Below are positions 24,054 to 32,223 of a stretch of 33,693 nucleotides of DNA, piece after piece. The stretch is from contig DALTWF010000019.1 in the NCBI GenBank assembly GCA_029987235.1, positions 1-33,693 of the forward strand, written 5' to 3'. The first letter of the stretch is position 1, and each line of letters starts with the position of its first letter. A program made the translations under genes and the position numbers. This DNA is from Methanocorpusculum sp. Lineage in GTDB: Archaea; Halobacteriota; Methanomicrobia; Methanomicrobiales; Methanocorpusculaceae. The notes beneath the pieces are model-generated. The model saw only the letters and a list, made by a program, of their open reading frames with translations, was not told the origin of the DNA and made no database searches.

Positions 24054-25325
24054 TCAGACATAGAGTCCTTCCGGTACTTTTACCGGTGCAGACTCGCGCC
24101 CCTTCTTTACTTCTAATACAGCCGCTTCGAAATCTGCCGTTTTCACTCTGATTCGCCCGTCTTTTATGGTTTTCATACCGGCTTCAACGGTAACTGCCAT
24201 TAACTCGGAGCCGTTCATGCCTTCAGTGAGTTCGGAAACCCGGTCAAGCGATACGGATTTGTCCAGATTCATCTTCTTTGTGTGAATCTGTAAAATCTCG
24301 CGCCTTCCTGCTGCATCCGGAATCGGGAATTCAACAATTCTGTCAAAACGTCCGGGCCGCAGAAGAGCGGCATCTAATATATCAATCCGGTTCGTTGCAG
24401 CGATTATTTTGACATTGCCACGTGCGTTAAAGCCGTCCAGCTCTGACAAAAGCTGCATTAAGGTTCTGTTTACCTCATGGTCGCCTGCGGAATATGCATC
24501 AATACTGCGGGATGAACCTATCGCGTCTATTTCATCAATAAAGACAATAGCAGGCGATTTTTCCCGGGCAAGCGCAAATATCTCGCGCACCAGTCTTGCG
24601 CCCTCGCCGATATATTTCTGCACCAGTTCGGAGCCCACGATGCGGATAAAAGCCGCATTCGTCTCGTGGGCAACCGCTTTTGCAAGAAGCGTCTTGCCCG
24701 TTCCCGGGGGTCCGTACAAAAGCACACCCTTCGGGGGCTCGATACCGACTTTTTCAAAGAGGTCGGGGCGCGTAAGCGGCAGTTCAACCGCCTCGCGCAG
24801 AAGTTCCTTCTGGGCTTCAAGCCCGCCGATGTCCGAATAACTGACATCAGGTGCGGATTCCACCTCCATTCCGGTAACGTCAGAATCATATCTGCGCGGA
24901 AGAACTTCAATCAGGACAAAAGACTGCGGGTGCAGGGCGCACTGTGCTCCGGGGATTAAATCAGCCGTATCAACATTTTCACTTACACGGGAGACGAATT
25001 TCGGACCGGTTGTGCTGTGTACAACAACACGCCCTTCACCTGCAAGAGATTCAATAGTGCCGATAACGAGGGGCGGATTTTTATACTGGTCCAGTTCGTT
25101 TTTGAATTTGCGGGCATCGCGTTTGTAGAGTTCTTTTTCCGACTCGGAGGCCTGCAGCTGAAGCCGGAACTGCCGTACGGTTTCACGCAGTTCAAAATTG
25201 CGGGTTTCAAGCGCGATATTGGTTTTGCGCAGAGCCGCAAGTTCCTCTGCTGAAATTACTGCCGGTTCTGAAAGCGGCTGAACAGGGGCGACTATGTCTG
25301 ATTTGTCCTGATCTGTATCTGACAT
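24054..25325 (-). CDS. pan: Proteasome-activating nucleotidase (PAN) paralogue 1
   Basis: PAN is the hexameric AAA+ unfoldase that feeds proteins to the archaeal 20S proteasome. The 423-residue product has an N-terminal coiled coil (~25-85), an OB domain (~85-150), Walker A GPPGTGKT, the pore loop KYIGEGA, Walker B IVFIDEIDAIG, and the arginine-finger segment LLRPGRFDR. It ends in Leu-Tyr-Val, a good HbYX motif for docking into the proteasome alpha ring. A TATA-like box precedes it (25351-25360). A second full paralogue lies at 32224. This copy's N-terminus is acidic/Pro-rich, in contrast to the Lys-rich start of the other, so the two may differ in substrate entry. Confidence 0.94.
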   Translation of the reverse strand: MSDTDQDKSDIVAPVQPLSEPAVISAEELAALRKTNIALETRNFELRETVRQFRLQLQASESEKELYKRDARKFKNELDQYKNPPLVIGTIESLAGEGRVVVHSTTGPKFVSRVSENVDTADLIPGAQCALHPQSFVLIEVLPRRYDSDVTGMEVESAPDVSYSDIGGLEAQKELLREAVELPLTRPDLFEKVGIEPPKGVLLYGPPGTGKTLLAKAVAHETNAAFIRIVGSELVQKYIGEGARLVREIFALAREKSPAIVFIDEIDAIGSSRSIDAYSAGDHEVNRTLMQLLSELDGFNARGNVKIIAATNRIDILDAALLRPGRFDRIVEFPIPDAAGRREILQIHTKKMNLDKSVSLDRVSELTEGMNGSELMAVTVEAGMKTIKDGRIRVKTADFEAAVLEVKKGRESAPVKVPEGLYV

Positions 25326-25350
25326 ACGATACTGGTATATTTCTCAGACA

Positions 25351-25360
25351 GGAATAAATA
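25351..25360 (-). promoter_or_regulatory. TATA-like box for PAN paralogue 1
   Basis: TATTTATTCC on the minus strand lies 26-35 bases before the ATG at 25325, so the PAN gene is probably transcribed apart from the transporter upstream. Confidence 0.45.
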
Positions 25361-25378
25361 GGTTGTGAAATAGTACCT

Positions 25379-26605
25379 TTAGAAAAGTCCGATTAATAAA
25401 ATCCAGCCGGTGTAGACAAGGCAGGAAAACAGCGTCACAAGGATACCAGGTTTGAGATAATCCATAAAAGAAAAGGATTCTCCTTCCTTTTCAGCATGCT
25501 GCAGTACAATAATCGTTGAGGCAGCCCCGAGAATTGTAAGGGTTCCTGCACATGTTGTGCCCGCAACGGATGCCATGTAAACCGGAAGGGCGGCGCAGGC
25601 TGCCTCCATCAGCGGTAAAACCATTAAAATAAACGGCACATTGGATACAAACTGCGAAACAAGCGTACCTGCGCCGACCATTAACGGAACCGAGTTTACG
25701 AAATCCGCGGGCAAAACCGACTGGATAAAGCCCGAATTCCAGACGGCTGCCATTACTATAAACATCGAGACGAAGAACAGCAGCGTTGTATAATCAACAG
25801 CCTTAAGAATCTCAAAGCGCCTTCTGCTGCACAAAAGAACCGGTGCTGCACCGAAAAGCGCAATCAGCATAAACGGCAGTTCAAAGCCGAAACAGGACAG
25901 GATTATGCGTGCGATAATCAGGCCGCAGATTATCCCGATGGAAATTTTACAGACGGTGCCGAGTTTTTTGTCATAGTCTGATTCAGCCGGTACCTGCTGA
26001 ATTTCTCCATCCTCTTTGCGCGACAAAAACCACCAGACAAAAAACAGGCTTATTATCGAGGGTACAAAAAGATACAGCGCAAAACTGCCGAATGCATATG
26101 GAACACCGCCTGAAAGAGCGACCAGCAGATTCTGCGGGTTGCCCACAGGTGTTACTGCACTCCCGAATGTTACCGCAAAACAAAGCGCAATCAGGAGTTT
26201 TTTTACCGGAATCGCATACCGCTTTGCAAGCAGCAGGGCGACCGGTGTTCCGATAATAGCCGTTGTATCATTCATGAATAAAGCTGCAGAAAGCGCTGCA
26301 AGAAGAATAAAAATCAGAAGAACCTGTTTTTTTGTTTTTGCATGCACAAACGCCTTTGCTGCGGCAAAATCAAGCAGCCCTGATTTGTCAAGGGCACAAC
26401 CAACAACAAACATCCCGAAAAGGAAAACAATAACATCGATGTTTATTGCATACAGCGCATCAAGCGGCGAAATCGTTTGAAAAACGAGTGCTGCAGCCGC
26501 GCCTGCGGCCATAATCAGCCAGACCGGAAGACGAACTTTTCCTATGCGGCGTACGATAATCAGAAGAAAAACAATGAGTAAAATCCAGACTGCTGCCGGA
26601 ATCAT
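25379..26605 (-). CDS. ArsB/CitM/SLC13-like ion transporter
   Basis: This 408-residue membrane protein has about ten to eleven hydrophobic helices and two family hairpin-like signatures, ALFMNDTTAIIGTPVALLLA in the first half and LVSQFVSNVPFILMVLPLM in the second. These internally related segments are typical of the ion-transporter superfamily that includes ArsB, CitM, NhaD and SLC13 carriers. GSAVTPVGNPQN is also a typical motif of the group. The substrate (arsenite, citrate or another dicarboxylate, Na+/H+) cannot be set from sequence, and no arsenate reductase or regulator gene lies nearby. It follows Alba by three bases and probably shares its transcript. Confidence 0.88.
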   Translation of the reverse strand: MIPAAVWILLIVFLLIIVRRIGKVRLPVWLIMAAGAAAALVFQTISPLDALYAINIDVIVFLFGMFVVGCALDKSGLLDFAAAKAFVHAKTKKQVLLIFILLAALSAALFMNDTTAIIGTPVALLLAKRYAIPVKKLLIALCFAVTFGSAVTPVGNPQNLLVALSGGVPYAFGSFALYLFVPSIISLFFVWWFLSRKEDGEIQQVPAESDYDKKLGTVCKISIGIICGLIIARIILSCFGFELPFMLIALFGAAPVLLCSRRRFEILKAVDYTTLLFFVSMFIVMAAVWNSGFIQSVLPADFVNSVPLMVGAGTLVSQFVSNVPFILMVLPLMEAACAALPVYMASVAGTTCAGTLTILGAASTIIVLQHAEKEGESFSFMDYLKPGILVTLFSCLVYTGWILLIGLF

Positions 26606-26608
26606 ATC

Positions 26609-26878
26609 TTATTTCCGGGACAGCACAATCTCGATAGAGGAAATATTGGACGGACCGTTGTCAGAATCAACCGACTCGGTCCCGATAGATACTTTTTCTT
26701 TAACCACATCTGTCAGAAACTGACGGACGACAATTTCCACCGCATCTACGGCTCTTGTAATTGCTTTGCCGCGCGCTTTGACGATAACTTCTTTTTTACC
26801 GCTGTTAAAAATAGTAACAACTGCCAAAACGTAATTCATCACCGGTTTCGTTCCAACAAGTACAACTTTGTCGTCCAT
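26609..26878 (-). CDS. albA: DNA/RNA-binding protein Alba
   Basis: Alba is a small, abundant dimeric chromatin and RNA-binding protein of Archaea. The 89-residue product has the full family pattern: VLVGTKPVMNYVLAVVTIFN, VIVKARGKAITRAVDAVEIV with the Lys/Arg DNA-contact region, and a C-terminal strand (ISSIEIVLSRK). The usual N-terminal Lys that is acetylated in crenarchaea is not clearly matched here, where the sequence begins MDDKVVLVG. It is 12 bases downstream of asd and three bases upstream of the transporter, likely one transcript. Confidence 0.95.
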   Translation of the reverse strand: MDDKVVLVGTKPVMNYVLAVVTIFNSGKKEVIVKARGKAITRAVDAVEIVVRQFLTDVVKEKVSIGTESVDSDNGPSNISSIEIVLSRK

Positions 26879-26890
26879 TTTTCGTTCCCT

Positions 26891-27910
26891 TCAGAAGTAT
26901 TTCATGGTGTGCAGAAGTTCTGCATTCAGAACGGAAGCACCTGCTGCGCCGCGGATGGTGTTGTGTCCCATGGCAACAAATCTGATGCCTTCACGGACAC
27001 GCCCTACGGACACAGTCATACCATTGCCCCGGTTTCTGTCAAGACGCGGCTGCGGTCTGTTGTCGTCCGGAAGATACAGGACAGACTTTTCCGGCTGAGT
27101 CGGAAGACCTTTGAACGGCGGCTCAAAGGTCTTAAATGCATCAATAACTTCGTTAACAGATGCCTCGATATCAATCCAGACATTTAAGGTGTGACCGTCA
27201 ATTACCGGAACACGGTTGCAGGACGGAGATACACTGAACGGAGCGCCGGTGATTTTACCGTTTTCGAATTTGCCGAGGATTTTGTTTGCCTCGCGCGCCA
27301 TTTTTTCCTCTTCGTTTCCGATGAATGGAATTACGTTGTCGTAAATACCGAATGCCGGAACACCGTCAAATCCTGCGCCGGAAATTGCCTGCAGGGTTGC
27401 AACATTGATGTGGTTGAACTTGAATTTCATCAGCGGGACAAGAGCGGTTGCAAGCATAATAGTCGAACAGTTCGGGTTGGTGACAATGAATCCTTCGCGT
27501 CCCTTGTTCTTTTTCTGGATGTCGATGAGTTTTGCATGTTCAGGGTTGACTTCTGCAATCATTAATGGAACATCTTCTTCCATTCTGTGGGATGCGGCAT
27601 TGGAAAATACCCCTACACCTGCATCGGCAATGTCGGATTCAAGCTGAAGGGCAAGGTCTGCGGGCATTGCGGAGAATACGATGTCACAGTCTTTTACCGC
27701 GTCAACATTGGTCGGGGAAACGACAATATCTCCTGCGGATTTCGGGAACGGAGAGTCAAGTCTCCAGTTTACTGCTTCGCTGTAGTGTTTTCCTGCGGAA
27801 CGGTCAGATGCAGTTAACGTGGTTAAATTGAACCACGGATGGTCGGCTAAGAGCTGAACAAAACGCTGACCGACAGCGCCTGTCGCTCCTAAAATACCTA
27901 CATTTATCAT
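26891..27910 (-). CDS. asd: Aspartate-semialdehyde dehydrogenase
   Basis: The enzyme makes aspartate semialdehyde from aspartyl phosphate with NADPH, at the branch to lysine, threonine and methionine. The 339-residue product has the nucleotide-binding GATGAVGQR (8-16), the catalytic Cys148 in NPNCST, the SGAGFDG loop, and the C-terminal NTIRGAAGAS. It is of the archaeal/fungal-like subgroup judged by the VPVIDGHT region. Its TATA-like box (27931-27940) overlaps the stop codon of coaD, so it has its own start of transcription and leads the asd-alba-transporter run. Confidence 0.95.
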   Translation of the reverse strand: MINVGILGATGAVGQRFVQLLADHPWFNLTTLTASDRSAGKHYSEAVNWRLDSPFPKSAGDIVVSPTNVDAVKDCDIVFSAMPADLALQLESDIADAGVGVFSNAASHRMEEDVPLMIAEVNPEHAKLIDIQKKNKGREGFIVTNPNCSTIMLATALVPLMKFKFNHINVATLQAISGAGFDGVPAFGIYDNVIPFIGNEEEKMAREANKILGKFENGKITGAPFSVSPSCNRVPVIDGHTLNVWIDIEASVNEVIDAFKTFEPPFKGLPTQPEKSVLYLPDDNRPQPRLDRNRGNGMTVSVGRVREGIRFVAMGHNTIRGAAGASVLNAELLHTMKYF

Positions 27911-27930
27911 TAACAGATATTGAATTTGTA

Positions 27931-27940
27931 TCTATTTAAG
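27931..27940 (-). promoter_or_regulatory. TATA-like box for asd, inside the 3' end of coaD
   Basis: CTTAAATAGA on the minus strand spans the coaD stop codon and lies 21-30 bases before the asd ATG. Confidence 0.45.
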
Positions 27941-28399
27941 AATAGTTATGGACTCGCCGGAGGGCGTAATTTCCCCGCGGCAGATGCGGGTTGAGGAAAC
28001 GGGTTTTCCATCCCCGGCAAGTACACACGGGATGGTGTACAGAAGAACCGGTTTTCTGCCGGTTTCCGCTCTCTTCTGATTGATGAGTTCACCGGTTTTG
28101 CAGGTTTCATAACTTACGACAAGGATGTCAAAGTCGGTTTCAAGCGCGCTTCCAAACGGGTCGTTTAAGGCATCTATAGTATAGGAAGCACTGAAGTTCT
28201 GTGATGCTATCCATTTCTCAAGGTCACTTTTTCGTACCGCATACGAATGAACCAGGTGGGTTTTGCGGGCGGCAAATGCATCTGAGGACAGACCTATTAT
28301 GACTTTTCCTCCCCTGCCTGCGAGTTTAAACGCGGCAGAAAGAAGGGCAGTGTGTCCTTTGTGCAGACTGTCAAAGGTCCCGCCAAGCATCACTTTCAT
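27932..28399 (-). CDS. coaD: Phosphopantetheine adenylyltransferase (archaeal type)
   Basis: The enzyme joins ATP and 4'-phosphopantetheine to dephospho-CoA in coenzyme A synthesis. The 155-residue product has the nucleotidyltransferase start MKVMLGGTFDSLHKGH with the HxGH-type site (His13, Gly15, His16) and the C-terminal VSSTRI motif that contacts ATP. The start is set at 28399 because the domain begins exactly there. A longer open frame up to 28741 overlaps the divergent ACT gene and looks non-coding. The length fits the short archaeal family. Confidence 0.94.
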   Translation of the reverse strand: MKVMLGGTFDSLHKGHTALLSAAFKLAGRGGKVIIGLSSDAFAARKTHLVHSYAVRKSDLEKWIASQNFSASYTIDALNDPFGSALETDFDILVVSYETCKTGELINQKRAETGRKPVLLYTIPCVLAGDGKPVSSTRICRGEITPSGESITILK

Positions 28400-28457
28400 G
28401 ATTATGTGTTGGCACGTAAGAGAAAAATAGATTGCGCAAGGAAGCATACAGGTAGGT

Positions 28458-28823
28458 ATGCGTCTTAAAAAACTGAAACCAGTATTTTCGATAGGTAAAT
28501 TAGCATCGCTTGAAGGGGTGGATGCAGGAAAGCCGTTTGTATTTACTGCGGCAACCGATGAGGAGGTTTCCCTGGTGTGTCCGAAGGAACTGATGCCGGC
28601 AGATGCTCTTGCAGTCTCGGATGGATGGAGGGGGTTTCGCATTACAGGTGTGCTTGACTTTTCCTTAACCGGTATTCTGGCAAAAATTTCTGCAGTACTT
28701 GCTGAGGCAGAGGTCGGGATTTTTGCGGTGTCTACGTTCAATACGGACTATATTTTTGTAAAAGAGGAGAATTTCGTCCGGGGGATTTCAGCACTTGAAA
28801 CTGCAGGTTATGAAATTATCTGA
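28458..28823 (+). CDS. ACT-domain protein
   Basis: The 121-residue product has an N-terminal strand-rich part and a C-terminal ACT-type domain (LDFSLTGILAKISAVLAEAE, then VGIFAVSTFNTDYIFVKEEN). It belongs to the stand-alone ACT_7-like group related to the aspartate-kinase regulatory domain, small proteins thought to sense amino acids. AGGTAGGT directly before the ATG is a good ribosome-binding site. It is divergent from coaD with 58 bases between. The ligand cannot be read from sequence. Nearness to asd raises an amino-acid sensing role, which is inference. Confidence 0.88.
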   Translation: MRLKKLKPVFSIGKLASLEGVDAGKPFVFTAATDEEVSLVCPKELMPADALAVSDGWRGFRITGVLDFSLTGILAKISAVLAEAEVGIFAVSTFNTDYIFVKEENFVRGISALETAGYEII

Positions 28824-28837
28824 ACAATACCCAATTC

Positions 28838-28848
28838 TTTAAATAAAT
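28838..28848 (+). promoter_or_regulatory. TATA-like box for the 5'-nucleotidase-family gene
   Basis: CTTTAAATAAA lies 20-30 bases before the ATG at 28868, consistent with a leaderless message. Confidence 0.5.
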
Positions 28849-28867
28849 TTAACACTGAATATACTGT

Positions 28868-30505
28868 ATGAAGTATAAGAAGATAACTGCAGTTCTGCTG
28901 GCTGCTGTCCTTGTCCTGCTGCTTTGTGCAGGTCCGGTCGCGGCAGCAGACCTGGTAATTGTTCATACAAACGATGTGCATGCCAGATTTGCGGACAATA
29001 TCGGATACGACGGACTTTCTGCCTATATTCAGGATCTCCGCAAAGCAGGAAACGATGTACTTGTTTTTGACTGCGGGGACGCTTTTCAGGGTTTAAATGA
29101 TGCCAACTTCTTTGAAGGCGAGTCCAGTGTCGAACTTATGAACATGGTTGGATATGATGCCATGACACTTGGCACGCATGACTTTGATTTCGGTTATGAC
29201 CGCACTCTTCAACTTAAAGACAAAGCAAACTTCCCGTTACTCGCATGCAACATCTTTTACGAAAAAACAGGTGAACCTGTCTTTTCCGATTCAGTAATTC
29301 TTACCGCAGGCGGTAAAAAAGTTGGTGTATTCGGTCTTGCCACACCGGAAATCCAGTTATATAGCCACCCGAAACATACGGAAGGTCTTAAATTCCTTAC
29401 CGGTGACGAGATATATGCAAAAGCGCAGGAAGAAGTTGACAGCCTGAAAAGTCAGGGATGCGACCTGATAATCTGTCTTTCCTCGCTCGGTATTGACGAC
29501 ACATCCAAAGGCATCAGATCAGTTGATTTAGCGGAGAAAGTCACCGGTATCGATTTAATTATTGACGGTCACAGCCACACGGAACTTGCAAACGGCATGG
29601 CGGTCGGAAACACGCTGATTGTCAATTCCGGCTGCTATTTATACAATATAGGAGTTGTGAAACTGCAGAACGGAAAACTTGCGGCAAGCCTTGTTTCTGA
29701 CTACACGAAAAAAGATGAAACTGTCAGCAAAAAAATCAATGAGTATCTCAATGAAGTAAACATTGCATACGGGGAAATTGTAGGAAAGTCGGAAGTACTC
29801 TTAAACGGTCAGGAAAACCCGGGTTCACGCACGGAAGAAACCAATCTCGGAGACTTAATCTGTGATGCACTGTTCTGGAAAGCCAAGAAACTGCAGTATT
29901 CTCCGGATATTGCCCTGATTAACGGAGGGTCAATCCGTGCCTCGATTCAGCCGGGAGATATCACGATGCATGATGTAGTAAATGTGCTTCCTTTCTCCAA
30001 CACGCTGACAATAATGGAGATTAAGGGCAGTGCACTTCTGCAGGCGCTTGAAATGAACACCGCAAATACTCCGGGCGCAGAGGGCGGTTTCCCGCATGTT
30101 TCGGGCATGGTATATTATATTGATACTTCAAAGCCGTATGTTGAGGGCGAAATCAACCGTGTAACGATTGCCTCTGTCGGGGATTATGCCTTTAATCCGG
30201 ACAGGACCTATAAGGTTGTTACCAATGACTATATTTCAGCAGGCGGAGACAAGTATTCACCGTTTGCCGGGGCAAAAGCAACCAACCTCGGTCGGCTTCT
30301 TGATATGTGCGTTATCGAATATGTGAGTGAGGCACTCGACCACACTGTAAGTACTTCTTATGAAAAGCCGGCAGGAAGAATTATTATCGGTTCCGGTGCG
30401 GTTGCACCGGTAAACACCAATGTTGCTTCATCGCCCGCGCCTGCAGCAGGATTGCTTGCGGGACTTGCCGCGGCTTTATTTGCTGTGCGGAAGATAAGAA
30501 AATAA
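28868..30505 (+). CDS. Exported, anchored 5'-nucleotidase/cyclic phosphodiesterase-family protein
   Basis: The family removes phosphate from nucleotides outside the cell with a two-metal site. The 545-residue product has a signal peptide (1-27, VAAA), the metal-site motifs HTNDVH (33-38), DCGDAFQG (68-75) and IDGHSH, and the C-terminal nucleotide-binding domain with NGGSIRASI and FSNTL. The usual GNH[DE] motif is GTHD (residues 102-105): the metal-binding Asn is Thr. The C-terminus has a Ser/Pro/Ala linker, PAPAAGLLAGLAAALFAV and RKIRK, the same anchor style as the PEGA protein. It has its own promoter and a strong terminator. Activity should be considered uncertain because of the Thr. Confidence 0.9.
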   Translation: MKYKKITAVLLAAVLVLLLCAGPVAAADLVIVHTNDVHARFADNIGYDGLSAYIQDLRKAGNDVLVFDCGDAFQGLNDANFFEGESSVELMNMVGYDAMTLGTHDFDFGYDRTLQLKDKANFPLLACNIFYEKTGEPVFSDSVILTAGGKKVGVFGLATPEIQLYSHPKHTEGLKFLTGDEIYAKAQEEVDSLKSQGCDLIICLSSLGIDDTSKGIRSVDLAEKVTGIDLIIDGHSHTELANGMAVGNTLIVNSGCYLYNIGVVKLQNGKLAASLVSDYTKKDETVSKKINEYLNEVNIAYGEIVGKSEVLLNGQENPGSRTEETNLGDLICDALFWKAKKLQYSPDIALINGGSIRASIQPGDITMHDVVNVLPFSNTLTIMEIKGSALLQALEMNTANTPGAEGGFPHVSGMVYYIDTSKPYVEGEINRVTIASVGDYAFNPDRTYKVVTNDYISAGGDKYSPFAGAKATNLGRLLDMCVIEYVSEALDHTVSTSYEKPAGRIIIGSGAVAPVNTNVASSPAPAAGLLAGLAAALFAVRKIRK

Positions 30506-30510
30506 ATTAA

Positions 30511-30531
30511 GAAAAAAAAAATATTTTTTTT
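30511..30531. terminator. Bidirectional oligo-A/oligo-T terminator
   Basis: Ten A (30512-30521) followed within two bases by eight T (30524-30531) sit between convergent genes. The T run ends the plus transcript and the A run, read on the minus strand, ends the nitroreductase transcript. Confidence 0.6.
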
Positions 30532-30536
30532 ACATT

Positions 30537-31067
30537 TTACCAGAAGTCGTAATGCACATGCTCTTCTGCATCCATCCTTTCCGGCGAGATGTCCGGGGGC
30601 ATTCCTTCACCAACAGCAAGAATTGCGACCGGCCGGATATGACCCTGTAGTTCGAGCGCCTCTTTTATTTCTGTCTCGTCAAACTGTCCTATCCAGCAGG
30701 TATGCAGGCGAAGGGCGTGTGCCGCAAGCTGCATATAACTTGCTGCGATTGTTGCATCCTGTACTGCATATAAAATTCCCCGCTCGCCAAAGCGCGACAT
30801 CGCACGGACATAGTTCGCACAGACCACAAACGCGCAGCCGCTTGCAATAATCTGGTGCTGACCCCCGCATGCATCGGACAGGAGTTCAAGCTGTCCTTCG
30901 TCGGTTACTACAATAACATCCCATGATTCAAGATTTCCTGCAGTCGGTGCGGTTTTGGCTGCTGCAAGCATGTAGTCTTTGTCCTGTTCGGTAACAACAC
31001 ATTCGCCCGAGTATTCACGGACAGAGCGGCGCGTGGACAGAAAACTTAAGAAGTCATCCGGATCCAT
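30537..31067 (-). CDS. Nitroreductase-family FMN oxidoreductase
   Basis: These flavoenzymes use NAD(P)H or a ferredoxin partner to reduce nitro, quinone or similar compounds. The 176-residue product starts with the FMN-phosphate motif RRSVREYS (13-20), has the PTAGNLESWDVIVV segment, the dimer-interface helix with AVQDATIAASYMQLAAHALR, and VAILAVGEG near the C-terminus. It is a short form. It begins directly after the stop of the 120-residue gene upstream (TAA immediately followed by ATG), so the two are one transcript. The physiological substrate is unknown. Confidence 0.9.
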   Translation of the reverse strand: MDPDDFLSFLSTRRSVREYSGECVVTEQDKDYMLAAAKTAPTAGNLESWDVIVVTDEGQLELLSDACGGQHQIIASGCAFVVCANYVRAMSRFGERGILYAVQDATIAASYMQLAAHALRLHTCWIGQFDETEIKEALELQGHIRPVAILAVGEGMPPDISPERMDAEEHVHYDFW

Positions 31068-31430
31068 TTAGACAAGTCCGTTTGCGGAAAGAACTTCAAA
31101 TGCTTCAACTGCGGCGTTGGTCACTGGAATCATTGCTTCGCCGGCTTTGTCGCAGGCAAGTCCGAACTGGTTTGTATCGGCAAGTTCCATAACTTCTTTT
31201 AAGAGGTCTGCTGCTTTGGTAAATTCGGCACAGCCGGTCAGTTCCGCAGCACGCTGGGTATCTCCTGTAAGCACATCCATTAAGGTGACGAGCATGTATT
31301 TTGCGCCGACCTTCTGGTCTTTTTTCAGGTTGGTGATGGTGGTCATCTGATGGGCAATCATCATGATGTCGAGTTTCAGACGCTCGCTTTCATGATACTG
31401 GACAAGTGCCTGTTTTGGTGTAAGTGTCAT
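31068..31430 (-). CDS. Small helical protein of unknown function
   Basis: The 120-residue product is all-helical (LVQYHESERLKLDIMMIAHQ, then AAELTGCAEFTKAADLLKEV), soluble, with no signal peptide or motif that I can name. Two Cys are scattered, not paired. It is translationally coupled to the nitroreductase gene and may be its partner. A T-rich stretch and a possible TATA-like element lie in the 45-base gap before it. I cannot assign a function. Confidence 0.75.
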   Translation of the reverse strand: MTLTPKQALVQYHESERLKLDIMMIAHQMTTITNLKKDQKVGAKYMLVTLMDVLTGDTQRAAELTGCAEFTKAADLLKEVMELADTNQFGLACDKAGEAMIPVTNAAVEAFEVLSANGLV

Positions 31431-31475
31431 AGAATAGTGTTGGTTGTAAAAAGATAAGAGGTTGGTGATACGGGT

Positions 31476-31799
31476 TTACTGTTTCTTAAAGAGTTTACCG
31501 GATTTCTGGGTATCTTCAGTTTTGTTTTGCAGATCAACCATGTGATGCATGACACGAATTTCTTTTTTCAGTTCGTCAACAGTCCGCATCAGATTGTCAA
31601 TATTTTTCTGCATGCGTTCAGCTTCACGGAAATCACGACTGATAGGAGGAGAGACAAAACCTTCTTCTTCCGCCTTCAGCAGTCCTGCTTCAAGCAGGCG
31701 CAGGACTGCTTCGTTTCGGTCGAAATCCTGCGATTTTGCAAATTCATCGATGCGTTCGGATAATTCCGGGTCCAGGGTAAATGATAATCTGACTGCCAT
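31476..31799 (-). CDS. Ribbon-helix-helix protein with C-terminal coiled coil
   Basis: The first ~45 residues from MAVRLSFTLDPELSERIDEF match a CopG/MetJ-type ribbon-helix-helix DNA-binding domain (strand, then two helices with NEAVLRLLEAGL). The second half is a coiled coil (REAERMQKNIDNLMRTVDEL, then KKEIRVMHHMVDLQNKTE) ending in a basic tail. The start is set at 31799. An in-frame upstream ATG would add twelve residues unlike the family and overlap the previous gene. It follows the 139-residue gene by four bases and the PAN gene before that, so a regulator of this operon is possible. No toxin partner is seen. Confidence 0.82.
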   Translation of the reverse strand: MAVRLSFTLDPELSERIDEFAKSQDFDRNEAVLRLLEAGLLKAEEEGFVSPPISRDFREAERMQKNIDNLMRTVDELKKEIRVMHHMVDLQNKTEDTQKSGKLFKKQ

Positions 31800-31803
31800 A
31801 CTT

Positions 31804-32223
31804 TCAGGGCTGCTGGGCAGCGAGCCCCCACACAATAAATGAGTTCACCGTATCTGCGGGTTTTTCAATGCCTTCGGGGACACGTATGCATTCACCGTTT
31901 TCAAGAATGCATACGGTGAATTCCATGTTCCAGCCGGGCGTTAAAATAACCGAACGGGTTTCGTACGCTTCCCGCGCAAGTTCGCGGGTGATGTAGACGT
32001 GGTGTTCTTCATCTTCAATCAAGACATCGGCCATGTAGCGCATTATGTACCAGCGGATTTCGCTGATGATGGACAGTGCATTTGAAACGGTCGAGACTTC
32101 CAGTGTTACACCGTAGTTTGTGCGCTTCGGGTGGTAGAAGCGCAGAATCTGGCGGCTGGTTTCGGATTCGGAGAGAATCTGGTAGAGGTCAAGGTCTTTT
32201 TTGGCGATGCAGAGTATTTTCAT
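31804..32223 (-). CDS. Conserved-type protein of unknown function, second gene of the PAN2 operon
   Basis: The 139-residue product is an alpha/beta soluble protein (KILCIAKKDLDLYQILSE, then VTLEVSTVSNALSIISEIRW, YIMRYMADVLIEDEEHHVYI) that ends with WNMEFTVCILENGECIRVPE and NSFIVWGLAA. No signal peptide, membrane helix or metal motif is visible. It might belong to a small domain-of-unknown-function family shared by euryarchaea, but I cannot confirm which. Its ATG directly follows the TAA of PAN2, so it is translationally coupled to the ATPase and may be an adaptor or accessory; that is inference. Confidence 0.75.
   Translation of the reverse strand: MKILCIAKKDLDLYQILSESETSRQILRFYHPKRTNYGVTLEVSTVSNALSIISEIRWYIMRYMADVLIEDEEHHVYITRELAREAYETRSVILTPGWNMEFTVCILENGECIRVPEGIEKPADTVNSFIVWGLAAQQP

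Noticed and set aside
28400..28741. N-terminal extension of coaD giving 269 residues
   Set aside because: It overlaps the divergent ACT-domain gene, and the enzyme domain starts exactly at the internal ATG.
31800..31835. Twelve-residue extension of the ribbon-helix-helix protein
   Set aside because: It overlaps the preceding gene, and the RHH strand begins at the internal Met.
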